In this document: piece by piece, positions 1 through 8,373 of the stretch
How positions within the stretch are numbered: the stretch's first letter is position 1
Layout: every line of letters begins with the position of its first letter
Assembly: GCF_013267355.1 (NCBI RefSeq)
Contig: NZ_CP053985.1
Location: forward strand, 2,604,001-2,668,000
Direction of reading: 5' to 3'
DNA length: 64,000 bases
Origin: Achromobacter pestifer
Lineage (GTDB): Bacteria; Pseudomonadota; Gammaproteobacteria; Burkholderiales; Burkholderiaceae_B
Translations under genes and position numbers: made by a program
Notes under the pieces: model-generated
The model's database searches: none
The model's input: only the letters and a program-made list of their open reading frames with translations
What the model was told of the DNA's origin: nothing

Positions 1-646
1 TGAAAGCGACGATCCGCTGTCGCGCCACATCGAGACGCTGGCGTACCACACGCAACGCCTGGGCCTGCAAGGCCGCGTGACGGGTTCGCACCTGACGTCC
101 ATGCACTCCATGGACAACTACTACGTCTCCAAGCTGATCCCGCTGATACGGGAAGCCGGCGTGGCCGCCATCGCCAACCCGCTGATCAACATCACGCTGC
201 AAGGCCGCCACGACACCTATCCGAAGCGCCGCGGCATGACGCGCGTGCCCGAGCTGCTGGCCGCCGGCGTGCCCGTGGCCTTCGGCCATGACTGCGTGAT
301 GGACCCTTGGTACAGCCTGGGTTCGGGCGACATGCTGGAAGTGGCCCACATGGGCCTGCATGTGGCCCAGATGACGGGCCAGGACGCCATGCGCGCCTGT
401 TTCGAAGCCGTCACCACCACGCCGGCCAAGATCCTGGGCCTGGACGAAACCGGCCTGGCGGTCGGCAAGCGCGCGGACCTGGTGCTGCTGCAGGCACGCG
501 ACGCGGTCGAGGCGCTGCGCCTGCGCGCCACCCGCCTGATGGTGCTGCGCGCCGGCCAGGTGGTGGCGACCACGCCGCCCGCCACCGCGACCCTGAACCT
601 GCCGGGCCGCCCGGCCGAAGTCAGCTTCCAGACGCCGGCACGCTGA
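1..646 (+). CDS. codA: Cytosine deaminase, C-terminal part (cut by window start)
   Basis: Hydrolyses cytosine to uracil and ammonia in the cytoplasm (pyrimidine salvage; amidohydrolase superfamily). The frame is open from base 2, so the gene begins outside the window; 214 residues are visible. The first visible codon is Glu in an ESDD stretch, which matches the catalytic Glu of the family's HCDE motif. It is followed by SHLTSMHS (the second catalytic His) and FGHDCVMDPW (the metal-binding Asp), in the order and spacing of E. coli CodA. The text LQGRHDTYPKRRG is also strongly family-like. The tail after about residue 150 is the beta-sandwich part. It converges on an AraC-type gene 30 bases downstream. 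A cytosine/isoguanine deaminase subfamily member is the only serious alternative. Confidence 0.9.
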   Translation, partial: ESDDPLSRHIETLAYHTQRLGLQGRVTGSHLTSMHSMDNYYVSKLIPLIREAGVAAIANPLINITLQGRHDTYPKRRGMTRVPELLAAGVPVAFGHDCVMDPWYSLGSGDMLEVAHMGLHVAQMTGQDAMRACFEAVTTTPAKILGLDETGLAVGKRADLVLLQARDAVEALRLRATRLMVLRAGQVVATTPPATATLNLPGRPAEVSFQTPAR

Positions 647-676
647 GCGCGCAAGGCTCGGACGCGTGTCCGCCTG

Positions 677-1510
677 CTATTTCAACGGCAGGCAGATACG
701 CGTCTGCAATTGCGCCGGCGGCGTGGTGCGCGGATCGTTCAGGTACTGCTCGAACATGGGGAAGTCCGCCGGCACCTCGCCGCTGGCTGGCAGCCATTGC
801 GAGAACATCCAGTTATAGGGCTTGTCCATCTCGTTGTAGGGCCCGGTGTAGGTCAGGATGGCGCAACGGCCTTGCGGAATCTCGAAGCGTTCCAGCTCGC
901 CGCCCAGGTCGGCATCGGGCGCCACCGACATGCCGGCCATGGAGCGCAGCTGGCTCGCCGGCACCTGCTCCGGATCGTCGAAGTACACGCCATAGCCGAT
1001 GGAATCCGGCTGCGCGAGGCCGCGGCTCACGGCCAGCATGAAGGCGCGTGAAAACAGCGGGCCGATCTCCTGATAGCTGCCGCGATGCGACAGAGCCGCC
1101 AGCGTCGCGCCGGGAAAGGTCTCGATCTTGATGGGATACATGCCTAGCTCCTGTGGGTCGAAGGGACGGGAGCGGGCATCCCGGTAGCGCCCCGGCGATA
1201 TGCCGAAGGTCGCGCCGAATGCCCGGTTGAACGCCGCGTCCGACTCATAGCCGGCGCGCTGCGCCACCTCGCGCAAGGAAGCCTCGGAATTCCCCAGCGC
1301 CACCGCCGCGCGGTGCATGCGGATGCGCTGCACGGTGGCGTTGACCGTCTCGCCCATCATGGCGCGATAAACGCGATGGAAGTGGTACGGCGACAGGCAG
1401 GCCAGCTCGGCCAGCCGGTACAGGTCCGGGTCGGCGTCGGGGTGGCTGGCCAGCCAGCGCAGGACGGGCTCCAGGCGCTGGCCGTACTGGTTCAGGGTTG
1501 TGGGCTTCAT
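677..1510 (-). CDS. AraC-family regulator with GyrI-like effector domain
   Basis: Predicted 277-residue transcription factor. An N-terminal AraC double helix-turn-helix (about residues 8-110; includes LAELACLSPYHFHRVYRAM and FGISPGRYRD) is followed by a GyrI/SOUL-like effector-binding domain (about 118-275; starts IKIETFPGATLAALSHRGSY). This is the Rob/MarA-like arrangement with the DNA-binding domain first. Such proteins usually sense small hydrophobic or cationic compounds and control efflux or stress genes; the target here is not evident. It is transcribed toward codA and away from the binding-protein gene at 1589-2662, which lies upstream on the same strand. ATG start with an AGGAGACC-like Shine-Dalgarno just upstream. 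Confidence 0.85.
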   Translation of the reverse strand: MKPTTLNQYGQRLEPVLRWLASHPDADPDLYRLAELACLSPYHFHRVYRAMMGETVNATVQRIRMHRAAVALGNSEASLREVAQRAGYESDAAFNRAFGATFGISPGRYRDARSRPFDPQELGMYPIKIETFPGATLAALSHRGSYQEIGPLFSRAFMLAVSRGLAQPDSIGYGVYFDDPEQVPASQLRSMAGMSVAPDADLGGELERFEIPQGRCAILTYTGPYNEMDKPYNWMFSQWLPASGEVPADFPMFEQYLNDPRTTPPAQLQTRICLPLK

Positions 1511-1588
1511 GCGGTCTCCTTGGAGAGCAATGTAGCGGGCCGGTCTTTGCAGATTTTGCGCTTTTTGGCGCGCCCGCAGCTGGGGCCT

Positions 1589-2662
1589 TCAGCGTCCGAT
1601 TTCCCGGTTCCAGCGGGCGTTGAAGGCAGGCCGGGTCTCGTTGATCTGGTCCCAGTTCGGTATCTTTGCGTTCGACATATAGCCCTGGAAGCGCTGCAAT
1701 GCGTCCGCATGGCCCGCAGGCGCCAGCACGTTGCGGTTGGACGGGAAGTGCCCGCCCATTTCCAGCGCCTTGGTCTGCGCCTGTTCCGACAGCAGGTACA
1801 GCGCCAGCTTCTGCGACAGCTCCGGCTCGCTGTTGCCGGCGACCACGCACTCGCCCACCATCAGGATCATCGAGCCCTCGCGCGGCTGCGCGTACTCCAC
1901 ATGCACGCCGCGCTTCTTCAGGCGGGTGATGGCCGTGGGCGTCCAGGGAAACAGCACCGCCTCGTCGGCCTGCACCATGTCGGCCAAACGCGCCGAATCC
2001 GGCAGGTATTCACGCACGTTCGGGCCGACCACCGCCGGCCACTGCGCAAAGCCCGGTCCGTAGTTCCGATCGTCGCCGCCCAGGATGCGGTTGATCATCA
2101 GGAACGCGTGCAGGCCAAAGGTGCTGCTCGAAGCCGACTGGACCACGACCTGGCCCCTGTACTTCGGGTCCGCCAGGTCCATCCACGACGTCGGCGGCGC
2201 CCAACCCCGCTCGGCGAACACCTTGGTGTTGTAGCCCAGGCCGGTCATGCCGATGTCGATGCCCGCGGCCATGCGGTCCTTCTTCAGCGCCGTGGGATAC
2301 AGTTCCTTCAGCACCGGATCGTCGTTGAGCGGCGCGCACAATCCCATGGAAATCGCGCGCGCCATGATGCCGTCATCGAGGAACATGAGGTGCAGCCGCG
2401 GCTTGCCCTTGTCGGCCTGGGCCCGCGCCAGCACCTCGGTCGACATGCCCGGCTCGACCACGATCCTGACGTTGTGGGCGCGCTCGAAATCCGGGAACAC
2501 GTGCTGTGTGAACACGCGCGCCATGTCACCGCCATTCATGCCGACGTGCAGCGTCGTCTGCTGCGCGGCGGCCCCGGCAGACAGCAGCGCCGCCAGGGCT
2601 GCGCCCAGCAGCGGCCTGCCCATGCGCTGGCCGCGCGCTTCATCTTGTTTGTTACGCGTCAT
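1589..2662 (-). CDS. ABC transporter substrate-binding protein (polyamine/iron type), orphan
   Basis: 357-residue periplasmic binding protein. A twin-basic N-terminus precedes a hydrophobic stretch ending AGAAAQQ, a typical signal-peptidase I site near residue 34. The mature part resembles the PotD/IdiA-like extracellular solute-binding family (FTQHVFPDFERAHNVRIVVEPG; later MTGLGYNTKVF and DLADPKYRGQVVV). This family carries polyamines, ferric iron, thiamine or phosphonates; the ligand cannot be read from sequence. No permease or ATPase gene is adjacent, so it is either an orphan receptor or works with a transporter elsewhere. ATG at 2662 is preceded by AGGA at good spacing; an internal Met at residue 14 would also leave a complete signal peptide. 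Confidence 0.8.
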   Translation of the reverse strand: MTRNKQDEARGQRMGRPLLGAALAALLSAGAAAQQTTLHVGMNGGDMARVFTQHVFPDFERAHNVRIVVEPGMSTEVLARAQADKGKPRLHLMFLDDGIMARAISMGLCAPLNDDPVLKELYPTALKKDRMAAGIDIGMTGLGYNTKVFAERGWAPPTSWMDLADPKYRGQVVVQSASSSTFGLHAFLMINRILGGDDRNYGPGFAQWPAVVGPNVREYLPDSARLADMVQADEAVLFPWTPTAITRLKKRGVHVEYAQPREGSMILMVGECVVAGNSEPELSQKLALYLLSEQAQTKALEMGGHFPSNRNVLAPAGHADALQRFQGYMSNAKIPNWDQINETRPAFNARWNREIGR

Positions 2663-2709
2663 GGTGGTTCCTGCGTAGGCTCATACGCCCTCCGGAAGCG
2701 GCGCGCCAA

Positions 2710-2745
2710 CGAAAAAAGCCTGGCACGCTACCGTATCCAGGCTTT
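2710..2745 (-). terminator. Rho-independent terminator after the alpha-hydroxyacid dehydrogenase gene
   Basis: An inverted repeat with arms AAAAAAGCCTGG (2710-2721) and CCAGGCTTTTT (2735-2745) around a 13-base loop. Read on the minus strand, the stem is followed by a run of six T. It sits between the stop of the gene at 2768 and the start of the binding-protein gene, so it ends transcription of the upstream gene. Confidence 0.8.
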
Positions 2746-2767
2746 TTCTCATGGGCCGCCGAACCGT

Positions 2768-3931
2768 TCAGTTCGGATAGGTGCCGGGCAGCAGGATGCT
2801 GCGGTCGCCGGGCTCGATCGAACGACGGCCGCACAGCGCCATCGTCGTATCCATTTCCTTGTACAGGATCTCCAGCACGCGGGTCACGCCGGCCTGGCCA
2901 TGGGCGCCCAGGCCGTAGAGGAAGGCGCGGCCTATCATGGCGCCGCGCGCGCCCAGCGCCACGGCCTTCAGGATGTCCTGGCCTGAACGCACGCCGCCGT
3001 CCATCCACACTTCGATCTTGGATCCGACCGCATCGGCGATCGAGGGCAGGGCAGCGATGGACGACATGGCGCCATCCAATTGGCGTCCGCCGTGATTGCT
3101 GACGATGAGCGCGTCGGCGCCGCTATTAGCGGCCAATTGCGCATCCTCGACGTCCAGGATGCCCTTGATGATGAGCTTGCCGCCCCAGCGCTGCTTGATC
3201 CATTCCACATCGTCCCAGCTCAGGCGCGGGTCGAACTGTTCGGCGGTCCACGACGACAGCGAGGACAGGTCGCTCACGCCCTTGGCGTGGCCGACGATGT
3301 TGCCGAAGGTGCGACGCTTGGTGCCCAGCATGCCCATGCACCAGCGCGGCTTGGTGGCCAGGTTGATGAGATTGCGCAGGGTGGGCTTGGGCGGGGTAGA
3401 GAGGCCGTTCTTGATGTCCTTGTGGCGCTGGCCCAGGATCTGCAGGTCCAGCGTCAGCACCAGCGCCGAGCAGCCGGCGGCCTTGGCACGGTCGATCAGA
3501 TCGGCGACGAATTCGCGGTCGCGCATCACATAGAGCTGGAACCAGAAGGGCTTTTTGGTCGCTTCGGCCACGTCTTCCAGCGAGCAGATGCTCATGGTGG
3601 ACAGGGTGAAAGGCACGCCGAAGTCCGCCGCCGCCTTGGCCGCCAGGATTTCTCCGTCCGCGTGCTGCATGCCGGTCAGGCCGGTGGGCGAAATCGCCAG
3701 CGGCATGACGACATCCTGGCCCACCATGGTGGTGCGCAGCGACCGGCCTTCCATGTTCACCGCCACGCGCTGGCGCAGCTTGATCTTCTGGAAATCGCTT
3801 TCGTTGGCGCGATAAGTGCCTTCGGTCCAGGCGCCGGAATCCGCGTAGTCGTAGAACATGCGCGGCACGCGCTTCTGCGCAATGGCGCGCAGATCTTCGA
3901 TGCAGGTGATCGTAGAAAGGTTAGCGGTCAT
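2768..3931 (-). CDS. lldD: FMN-dependent alpha-hydroxyacid dehydrogenase (L-lactate dehydrogenase type)
   Basis: 387-residue flavoprotein of the LldD/glycolate oxidase/mandelate dehydrogenase family, which oxidises 2-hydroxyacids to 2-oxoacids with FMN and usually feeds electrons to the respiratory chain. Family marks in order: PRMFYDYADSG near the N-terminus, GMQHADGE, FQLYVMRDR, LTLDLQILGQR, the active-site block SNHGGRQLD (catalytic His and FMN-binding Arg), DGGVRSGQDILKA and GRAFLYGLG. The start is placed at MTANLSTITCIEDL because this matches the family N-terminus; an upstream in-frame Met would add 47 unrelated residues. The gene stands alone with its own terminator, so substrate (lactate versus another hydroxyacid) is not settled by context. 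The symbol is by family resemblance. Confidence 0.85.
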   Translation of the reverse strand: MTANLSTITCIEDLRAIAQKRVPRMFYDYADSGAWTEGTYRANESDFQKIKLRQRVAVNMEGRSLRTTMVGQDVVMPLAISPTGLTGMQHADGEILAAKAAADFGVPFTLSTMSICSLEDVAEATKKPFWFQLYVMRDREFVADLIDRAKAAGCSALVLTLDLQILGQRHKDIKNGLSTPPKPTLRNLINLATKPRWCMGMLGTKRRTFGNIVGHAKGVSDLSSLSSWTAEQFDPRLSWDDVEWIKQRWGGKLIIKGILDVEDAQLAANSGADALIVSNHGGRQLDGAMSSIAALPSIADAVGSKIEVWMDGGVRSGQDILKAVALGARGAMIGRAFLYGLGAHGQAGVTRVLEILYKEMDTTMALCGRRSIEPGDRSILLPGTYPN

Positions 3932-4060
3932 GGAGTGGTCTATGGAGTGATGGGGCGCCAGCTGCGGCTGGTTATTTTTAGACGCCGGGCCGCCAGCGGC
4001 GGGCAGCTCCAGCGATTGCGCGGACCTCTCCCGGTCCGCAACGCCGCCCAGTATACGCGC

Positions 4061-4091
4061 CGAGGCCGGCAAGCGTCGCTTGCCGGCCTCG
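4061..4091. repeat. Perfect 15-bp inverted repeat with a one-base centre
   Basis: Arms CGAGGCCGGCAAGCG (4061-4075) and CGCTTGCCGGCCTCG (4077-4091) are exact complements around a single T. It lies between the stop of the dioxygenase gene (4136) and the start of the dehydrogenase gene (3931), both on the minus strand. There is no T tract on either side, so it is not a textbook terminator. It could be a transcript-stabilising hairpin. Confidence 0.8.
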
Positions 4092-4104
4092 TTCGCCCCC
4101 CAGT

Positions 4105-4129
4105 CACAGGGGCTCTTGCGGCCCCTGTG
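4105..4129. repeat. Second hairpin just after the dioxygenase gene
   Basis: Arms CACAGGGGC (4105-4113) and GCCCCTGTG (4121-4129) around a 7-base loop, seven bases past the stop codon of the dioxygenase gene in its reading direction. No U-run follows. It may be a terminator of reduced efficiency or a 3'-end protecting hairpin. Confidence 0.6.
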
Positions 4130-4135
4130 CCCCCA

Positions 4136-5032
4136 TTATCGCGGCCAGACCTTGGACACCGCCCGGATCGTGGCCCAGGCCACCCAGCGCGGGCTGGTCA
4201 ACCGCGCGCCCGGCAGGCGGCGCATCACGTCCACGGCCAGCCCGCCGCGCTTGTGCCACTGCTTCTTGCGGGTCTGGCTGTCGGTCCAGCGGCCCTCCAA
4301 CCATGGGAATTCCCGGCGCCCGGGTTTGTAGACCGGCGGCGTGTTGTAGATCAGGATGTAGGCCAGGCGCGGCGCCTGCGAGGTGTTCGGCCCGGTGAAG
4401 TGCAGGGTGCGGGCGTCGTGCACCGTGATGCCGCCCGGGTCCAGCGGCTCCGGCACCGCCTGGTCGCGCTGAAAATCGCCGCAGCATTCCAACGGATGCA
4501 GGGTCTTGTCGCCGCCCGGCGAGCGGTGCTCCAGCACCTCCCATTTGTTGGAACCCGGGATGAACTGCATGCAGCCGTTTTCCGTGGTGGCCGGCTGCAG
4601 CGCCAGCCAGATGCTGAGTTCGTTGTAGATGAAGTCCGGCGAGCGGAAAGCCTCATCCTGGTGCCATGGCGTTTCCGGCCCATGCGGTCCAGGCTTGAGC
4701 AAGGCGTGCTCGCCATACAGAGCGGCCTCGGGGCCCAGCAGCTGGCGCGCCAGTTCCAGGGTGCGCTCGTGGTACTCGGTCTTCAAGAGGCCCGGGGCAT
4801 AATGGCGTGGATCGTGCAAGCTGGGAAACTTGGCGGGTTTGGACGGGTCGTCGCGGCTCACAAAGTCATACTGCGCACCCTCGTTGTAGCCGGTCTTGTT
4901 CGCAAACAGGTCGAGCAGGGTCCTGCGGATGTAACCCACCTCGTCCTGCGGGCACATGTCCTTCAGGGCCAGGTAACCCTCTTCCCTGTAGCGCGCTGTC
5001 TCAGCTTCCGACAACAAACTGGTCTCTTCCAT
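4136..5032 (-). CDS. Phytanoyl-CoA dioxygenase (PhyH) family protein
   Basis: 298-residue predicted Fe(II)/2-oxoglutarate-dependent oxygenase. The double-stranded beta-helix metal triad is visible as His124-x-Asp126 in TPWHQDEAF and a distal His (His211 in TLHFTGPNTS), with Arg222 a few residues later as the likely 2-oxoglutarate anchor. Length and the start MEETSLLSEAETARYREEGY fit the family. An upstream in-frame start would add 73 non-conserved residues and is rejected. PhyH proteins hydroxylate diverse small molecules (lipids, ectoine, quinolones, phosphonates), so the substrate is unknown. The gene is divergent from acylphosphatase across about 160 bases and followed by two hairpins. Confidence 0.8.
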   Translation of the reverse strand: MEETSLLSEAETARYREEGYLALKDMCPQDEVGYIRRTLLDLFANKTGYNEGAQYDFVSRDDPSKPAKFPSLHDPRHYAPGLLKTEYHERTLELARQLLGPEAALYGEHALLKPGPHGPETPWHQDEAFRSPDFIYNELSIWLALQPATTENGCMQFIPGSNKWEVLEHRSPGGDKTLHPLECCGDFQRDQAVPEPLDPGGITVHDARTLHFTGPNTSQAPRLAYILIYNTPPVYKPGRREFPWLEGRWTDSQTRKKQWHKRGGLAVDVMRRLPGARLTSPRWVAWATIRAVSKVWPR

Positions 5033-5192
5033 AATGGCTTCTCCAAGCTCTGGTAACGGGTGTTCCCGCTGGCACGTTTTGACATGAGCTCTAACGTATC
5101 GCCAGGCGTCCCCCGGGCCTATAGACCATCCGCTGTAGTCACTACCGTCTACGTACATCGCCGAGCGCGGCGCCTCATCCAAGAGAGAATCG

Positions 5193-5489
5193 ATGCAAGA
5201 CCCTAAAGCCGATACCCATATCGAGACCGTGCACGTCACGATCACCGGCACCGTGCAGGGAGTGGGCTACCGCCACGCCACGGTCCGGCGCGCGCACATG
5301 CTGGGCGCCAAAGGCTGGGTACAGAACCTGCCTGACGGCACTGTCGAAGCCCTGGTACAGGGCACCACCGACCAGGTCGACCACATGCTGGAATGGTTGC
5401 GGCGCGGCCCCCCGGGCGCCAGCGTGCAGGAGATCACCACCCGCCGGGAGTACACCGATAAGCGTTACATCCGTTTCGAGCAACTGTGA
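5193..5489 (+). CDS. acyP: Acylphosphatase
   Basis: 98-residue cytoplasmic enzyme that hydrolyses carboxyl-phosphate bonds such as acetyl phosphate and 1,3-bisphosphoglycerate. The two family signatures are present: GTVQGVGYRHAT with the phosphate-binding Arg, and GWVQNLPDGTVEALVQG with the catalytic Asn. The core is about 90 residues, so there is only a short N-terminal extension of roughly 8 residues. Start ATG at 5193 follows an AGAGAGAA ribosome-binding stretch. It is monocistronic and converges with the EamA-family gene; a small CGGCCG-ATA-CGGCCG hairpin at 5528-5542 lies in the gap. Confidence 0.92.
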   Translation: MQDPKADTHIETVHVTITGTVQGVGYRHATVRRAHMLGAKGWVQNLPDGTVEALVQGTTDQVDHMLEWLRRGPPGASVQEITTRREYTDKRYIRFEQL

Positions 5490-5572
5490 GGCCGCCGCCT
5501 CTGCTAGCCGTTATGGCCTAGTCTGGTCGGCCGATACGGCCGCGCAAGAGGAAAAAGCGCCTGCCGGACGGC

Positions 5573-6478
5573 TCAGCGCGTGCGCAGCCAGCGGCCGCCC
5601 AGCTGATTGAAAAGCAGGCCGGCCAGCACGCCGGCCACGCCCAGCCATTGCAGCGGCTCCAGGCGTTCGCCGAAGGCCATGGACGCGGCCCACAACCCCA
5701 CCACGGGAACCAGCAGCGAGAACGGCGCGATCTTGGCGGCCGGGTGGCGCGTCAGCAACTGCGTCCACAAGGTATAGGCAACCAAGGTGGCCAGCACCGC
5801 CAGGTACAGCACTGACAGGATCTCGCCCCAGCCCATGCCGGTGATCATGCCCACCACCGGTTCCCAACCGTCGATCAGCACGGCCAGCAGCAGGAATGGC
5901 AGCACCGGCGCGGCGCTGCTCCAGGCAATGAAGGCAAACGGGTCGTAACCGGGCGACTTGCGGCTGGCCAGCCGCACGATGATGTTGGACACGGCCCACA
6001 TGAACGCACCGCCCAGCGTCAGCGCGAAGCCCAGCATGGTCATCTGGCCTGGCCCTTCGCCGCGGCCGCCGGCAATCACCGCCAGCCCCAGCGCCGCCAC
6101 GCCCAGCCCGATCCAGTGATGGCGCTGCGCGCGCTCATGCAGCAAGGGCGCGGCCAGCAGCAGCGTGAAGAAGGCCTGTGTCTGGATCACCAGCGAAGCC
6201 ATGCCGGCCGGCATGCCGAACTTCAAGGCGGTGAACAGCAGCCCGAACTGGCCCAGGCCCTGCACCAGTCCATACGCCGCGACCCAGCGCCAGGGCAGCT
6301 TGGGCGCGCGCACGAAGAGGATCAGGGGAAAGGCCGCCAGCGCGAAACGCAGGGCGCCCAGCAGCATGGGCGAGAGGCCCCGCATGCCGACCTTCATGGC
6401 GACGAAGTTGGTGCCCCAGATGACCACGACCGCCAGTGCGCAGAGATAGTCTTTTCGGGAAAGATGGGTCGTGGTCAT
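5573..6478 (-). CDS. EamA/DMT-family transporter, amino-acid or metabolite exporter
   Basis: 301-residue inner-membrane protein with about ten hydrophobic helices arranged as two EamA repeats (roughly residues 10-140 and 155-290). The N-terminal WGTNFVAMKVG is the typical first-helix signature of the drug/metabolite transporter superfamily (RhaT/YdcZ/RarD relatives). Proteins of this type usually export amino acids or related metabolites. It is on the same strand and 42 bases downstream of the threonine-aldolase gene at 6521-7576, so co-transcription with the gltIJKL-type operon is plausible. Substrate cannot be read from sequence. Confidence 0.8.
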   Translation of the reverse strand: MTTTHLSRKDYLCALAVVVIWGTNFVAMKVGMRGLSPMLLGALRFALAAFPLILFVRAPKLPWRWVAAYGLVQGLGQFGLLFTALKFGMPAGMASLVIQTQAFFTLLLAAPLLHERAQRHHWIGLGVAALGLAVIAGGRGEGPGQMTMLGFALTLGGAFMWAVSNIIVRLASRKSPGYDPFAFIAWSSAAPVLPFLLLAVLIDGWEPVVGMITGMGWGEILSVLYLAVLATLVAYTLWTQLLTRHPAAKIAPFSLLVPVVGLWAASMAFGERLEPLQWLGVAGVLAGLLFNQLGGRWLRTR

Positions 6479-6520
6479 GCGGCATTATCGCATCGCGCAA
6501 ACGCCGCGGAACGGAGCAGA

Positions 6521-7576
6521 TCAGCCGGCGTTCAGCACCGTTTCGAAGGCCCGCACGGCCGTGTCGATATCCGCGTCGCCAATGTGGCGATGGGTCACGC
6601 AGCGCAGCCGCGTGCGGCCCCAGGGGCGCACCAGCAGGCCCGCCGCCTGCAGGGCCGTCACCCACTCCGTGTTGCTCATGCCGGTGCCGGCCGTCTCCAC
6701 CTGCACGATGTTGGTCTGCGGTTCGGTGGCCGAGATGGCCGGTCCCAGGCGGTTGACGCCCGCGCTCAGGCGGCGCGCGCGGACGTGATCCTCGGCCAGC
6801 CGCCCGCTCATGGACTGCACGCCTTCCAGGCCGGCCGCCGCCATGATGCCCGACTGGCGCTGCGTGCCGCCCAGCATGCGGCGCAGCACGCGCGCGCGGG
6901 CCATGAGGGACTGGCTGCCGGCCAGAACCGCACCCACCGGCGCGCTCAGCCCCTTGGACAGGCACAGCGACACCGTGTCGGCATGGCAGGCGATCTCGCC
7001 CGCCGCCACACCCAGAGCCACGGCCGCGTTGTAGAGGCGCGCGCCATCCAGGTGCACCGGCACGCCCGCCGCCCGCGCCATGCCGTGGACCGCCTGCATG
7101 TGGTCCAGCGGCAGCACCGCGCCGGCGGCGTTGTTGTGCGAAGTCTCCATCGTCACCAGCGCCGTCTTCAACCGGTGGCCGCCAGACTGCAAGGCTTCCT
7201 CCAGGCGGTTCAGGTCCATGGCGCCATCAGAACCGGGCACGCCCAGATAGAACGAGCCGGTGAACGTGGCCGCGCCGCGTTCGGACGTATACATATGGGC
7301 GGCCGACTCCAGCACCACCTGTTCATTGCGCTGCGTCTGCGCCAGCACAGCCAGCAGGTTGGCCATGGTGCAACTGGGCACGAACAGCCCGCCCTCCTTG
7401 CCCAGCTGCGCGGCCACATAAGCCTCGAGCTCGCGCACGGTGGGGTCGCCATCCAGGCCGTCATCGCCGATGGGCGCGGTGCGCATGCGTTCATACATGG
7501 CCGCGGTGGGATGGGTGACCGTGTCGCTGCGCAGGTCGACGGGTGCGCGGGCGGCGGCGGAAGAGGTCTGGGTCAT
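6521..7576 (-). CDS. ltaE: Threonine-aldolase-family PLP enzyme (beta-eliminating lyase type)
   Basis: 351-residue fold-type I PLP enzyme of the GLY1/LtaE family, which cleaves beta-hydroxy-alpha-amino acids to glycine and an aldehyde. Motifs: DLRSDTVTHPT at the N-terminus, GDDGLDGDPTVRELE, METSHNNAAGAV, VHLDGARLYNAA (Asp contacting the pyridine nitrogen) and SLCLSKGL with Lys208 as the likely Schiff-base lysine. It begins five bases after the ABC ATPase gene and is therefore the last gene of a glutamate/aspartate-type transport operon. That context suggests a beta-hydroxy dicarboxylic amino acid (for example beta-hydroxyaspartate) or threonine as substrate; this is inference. The symbol is by family only. 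Confidence 0.82.
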   Translation of the reverse strand: MTQTSSAAARAPVDLRSDTVTHPTAAMYERMRTAPIGDDGLDGDPTVRELEAYVAAQLGKEGGLFVPSCTMANLLAVLAQTQRNEQVVLESAAHMYTSERGAATFTGSFYLGVPGSDGAMDLNRLEEALQSGGHRLKTALVTMETSHNNAAGAVLPLDHMQAVHGMARAAGVPVHLDGARLYNAAVALGVAAGEIACHADTVSLCLSKGLSAPVGAVLAGSQSLMARARVLRRMLGGTQRQSGIMAAAGLEGVQSMSGRLAEDHVRARRLSAGVNRLGPAISATEPQTNIVQVETAGTGMSNTEWVTALQAAGLLVRPWGRTRLRCVTHRHIGDADIDTAVRAFETVLNAG

Positions 7577-7581
7577 GGCTA

Positions 7582-8340
7582 TCAGTGCTGCAGGATTTTG
7601 GAAAGAAACTGGCGCGTGCGCGGCGCACGCTCCTCCACATCGCCGAAGAACTGCTCCTTGTCGCAGTCTTCCACGATCTTGCCGCCGTCCATGAAGATCA
7701 CACGGTCGGCGACGCGGCGGGCGAATCCCATTTCATGGGTCACCACCATCATCGTCATGCCCTCGGCGGCCAGGTCGGTCATCACGTCCAGCACCTCGTT
7801 GACCATCTCCGGGTCCAGCGCCGAGGTCGGCTCGTCGAACAGCATGACCACCGGGTCCATCGACAGCGCGCGCGCAATCGCCACGCGCTGCTGCTGGCCG
7901 CCCGACAATTCGCCAGGATGCTTGTCCTTGTGCGCCGACAGGCCCACGCGCTCCAGCAGGGCCAGCGCACGCTGGCGGGCTTCGTCCTTGCCGCGCTTGA
8001 GCACCTTGAGCTGGCCCAGGCACAGGTTCTCCGTCACCGACAGGTGCGGGAACAGCTCGAAATGCTGGAACACCATGCCCGCGACCGCGCGCAGCTTGGG
8101 CAGGTTGGTGCGCGGATCGCCCACCGAAATGCCGTTGACGACGATCTCGCCCTTCTGGAAGGGCTCCAGCGCATTCACGGTCTTGATCAGCGTGGACTTG
8201 CCGGAACCCGACGGCCCGCACACCACCACGACCTCGCCGCGGCCCACGGTGGCGGAGCAATCGTCCAGCACCTGGAAGTCGCCATACCACTTGCTGACCT
8301 GCTTGATCGCTATCATCGGGGGCTTGGAAGAGAGTTGCAT
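7582..8340 (-). CDS. gltL: Amino-acid ABC transporter ATP-binding protein (GltL type)
   Basis: 252-residue cytoplasmic ATPase of the polar amino-acid importer family. Walker [12 protein letters not shown]-loop [10 protein letters not shown], signature [15 protein letters not shown], Walker [16 protein letters not shown] and the switch His in [11 protein letters not shown] are all intact. It follows the GltK-like permease after a 33-base gap that contains a consensus DnaA-box-like TTATCCACA just ahead of the ATG. Together with the two permeases and the binding protein upstream it forms a complete glutamate/aspartate-type importer. A near-copy of the same operon plan lies at 31756-34796. Confidence 0.9.
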   Translation of the reverse strand: MQLSSKPPMIAIKQVSKWYGDFQVLDDCSATVGRGEVVVVCGPSGSGKSTLIKTVNALEPFQKGEIVVNGISVGDPRTNLPKLRAVAGMVFQHFELFPHLSVTENLCLGQLKVLKRGKDEARQRALALLERVGLSAHKDKHPGELSGGQQQRVAIARALSMDPVVMLFDEPTSALDPEMVNEVLDVMTDLAAEGMTMMVVTHEMGFARRVADRVIFMDGGKIVEDCDKEQFFGDVEERAPRTRQFLSKILQH

Positions 8341-8373
8341 TGTTGAAACCTGTGGATAACTGGAAGGGCTGCG

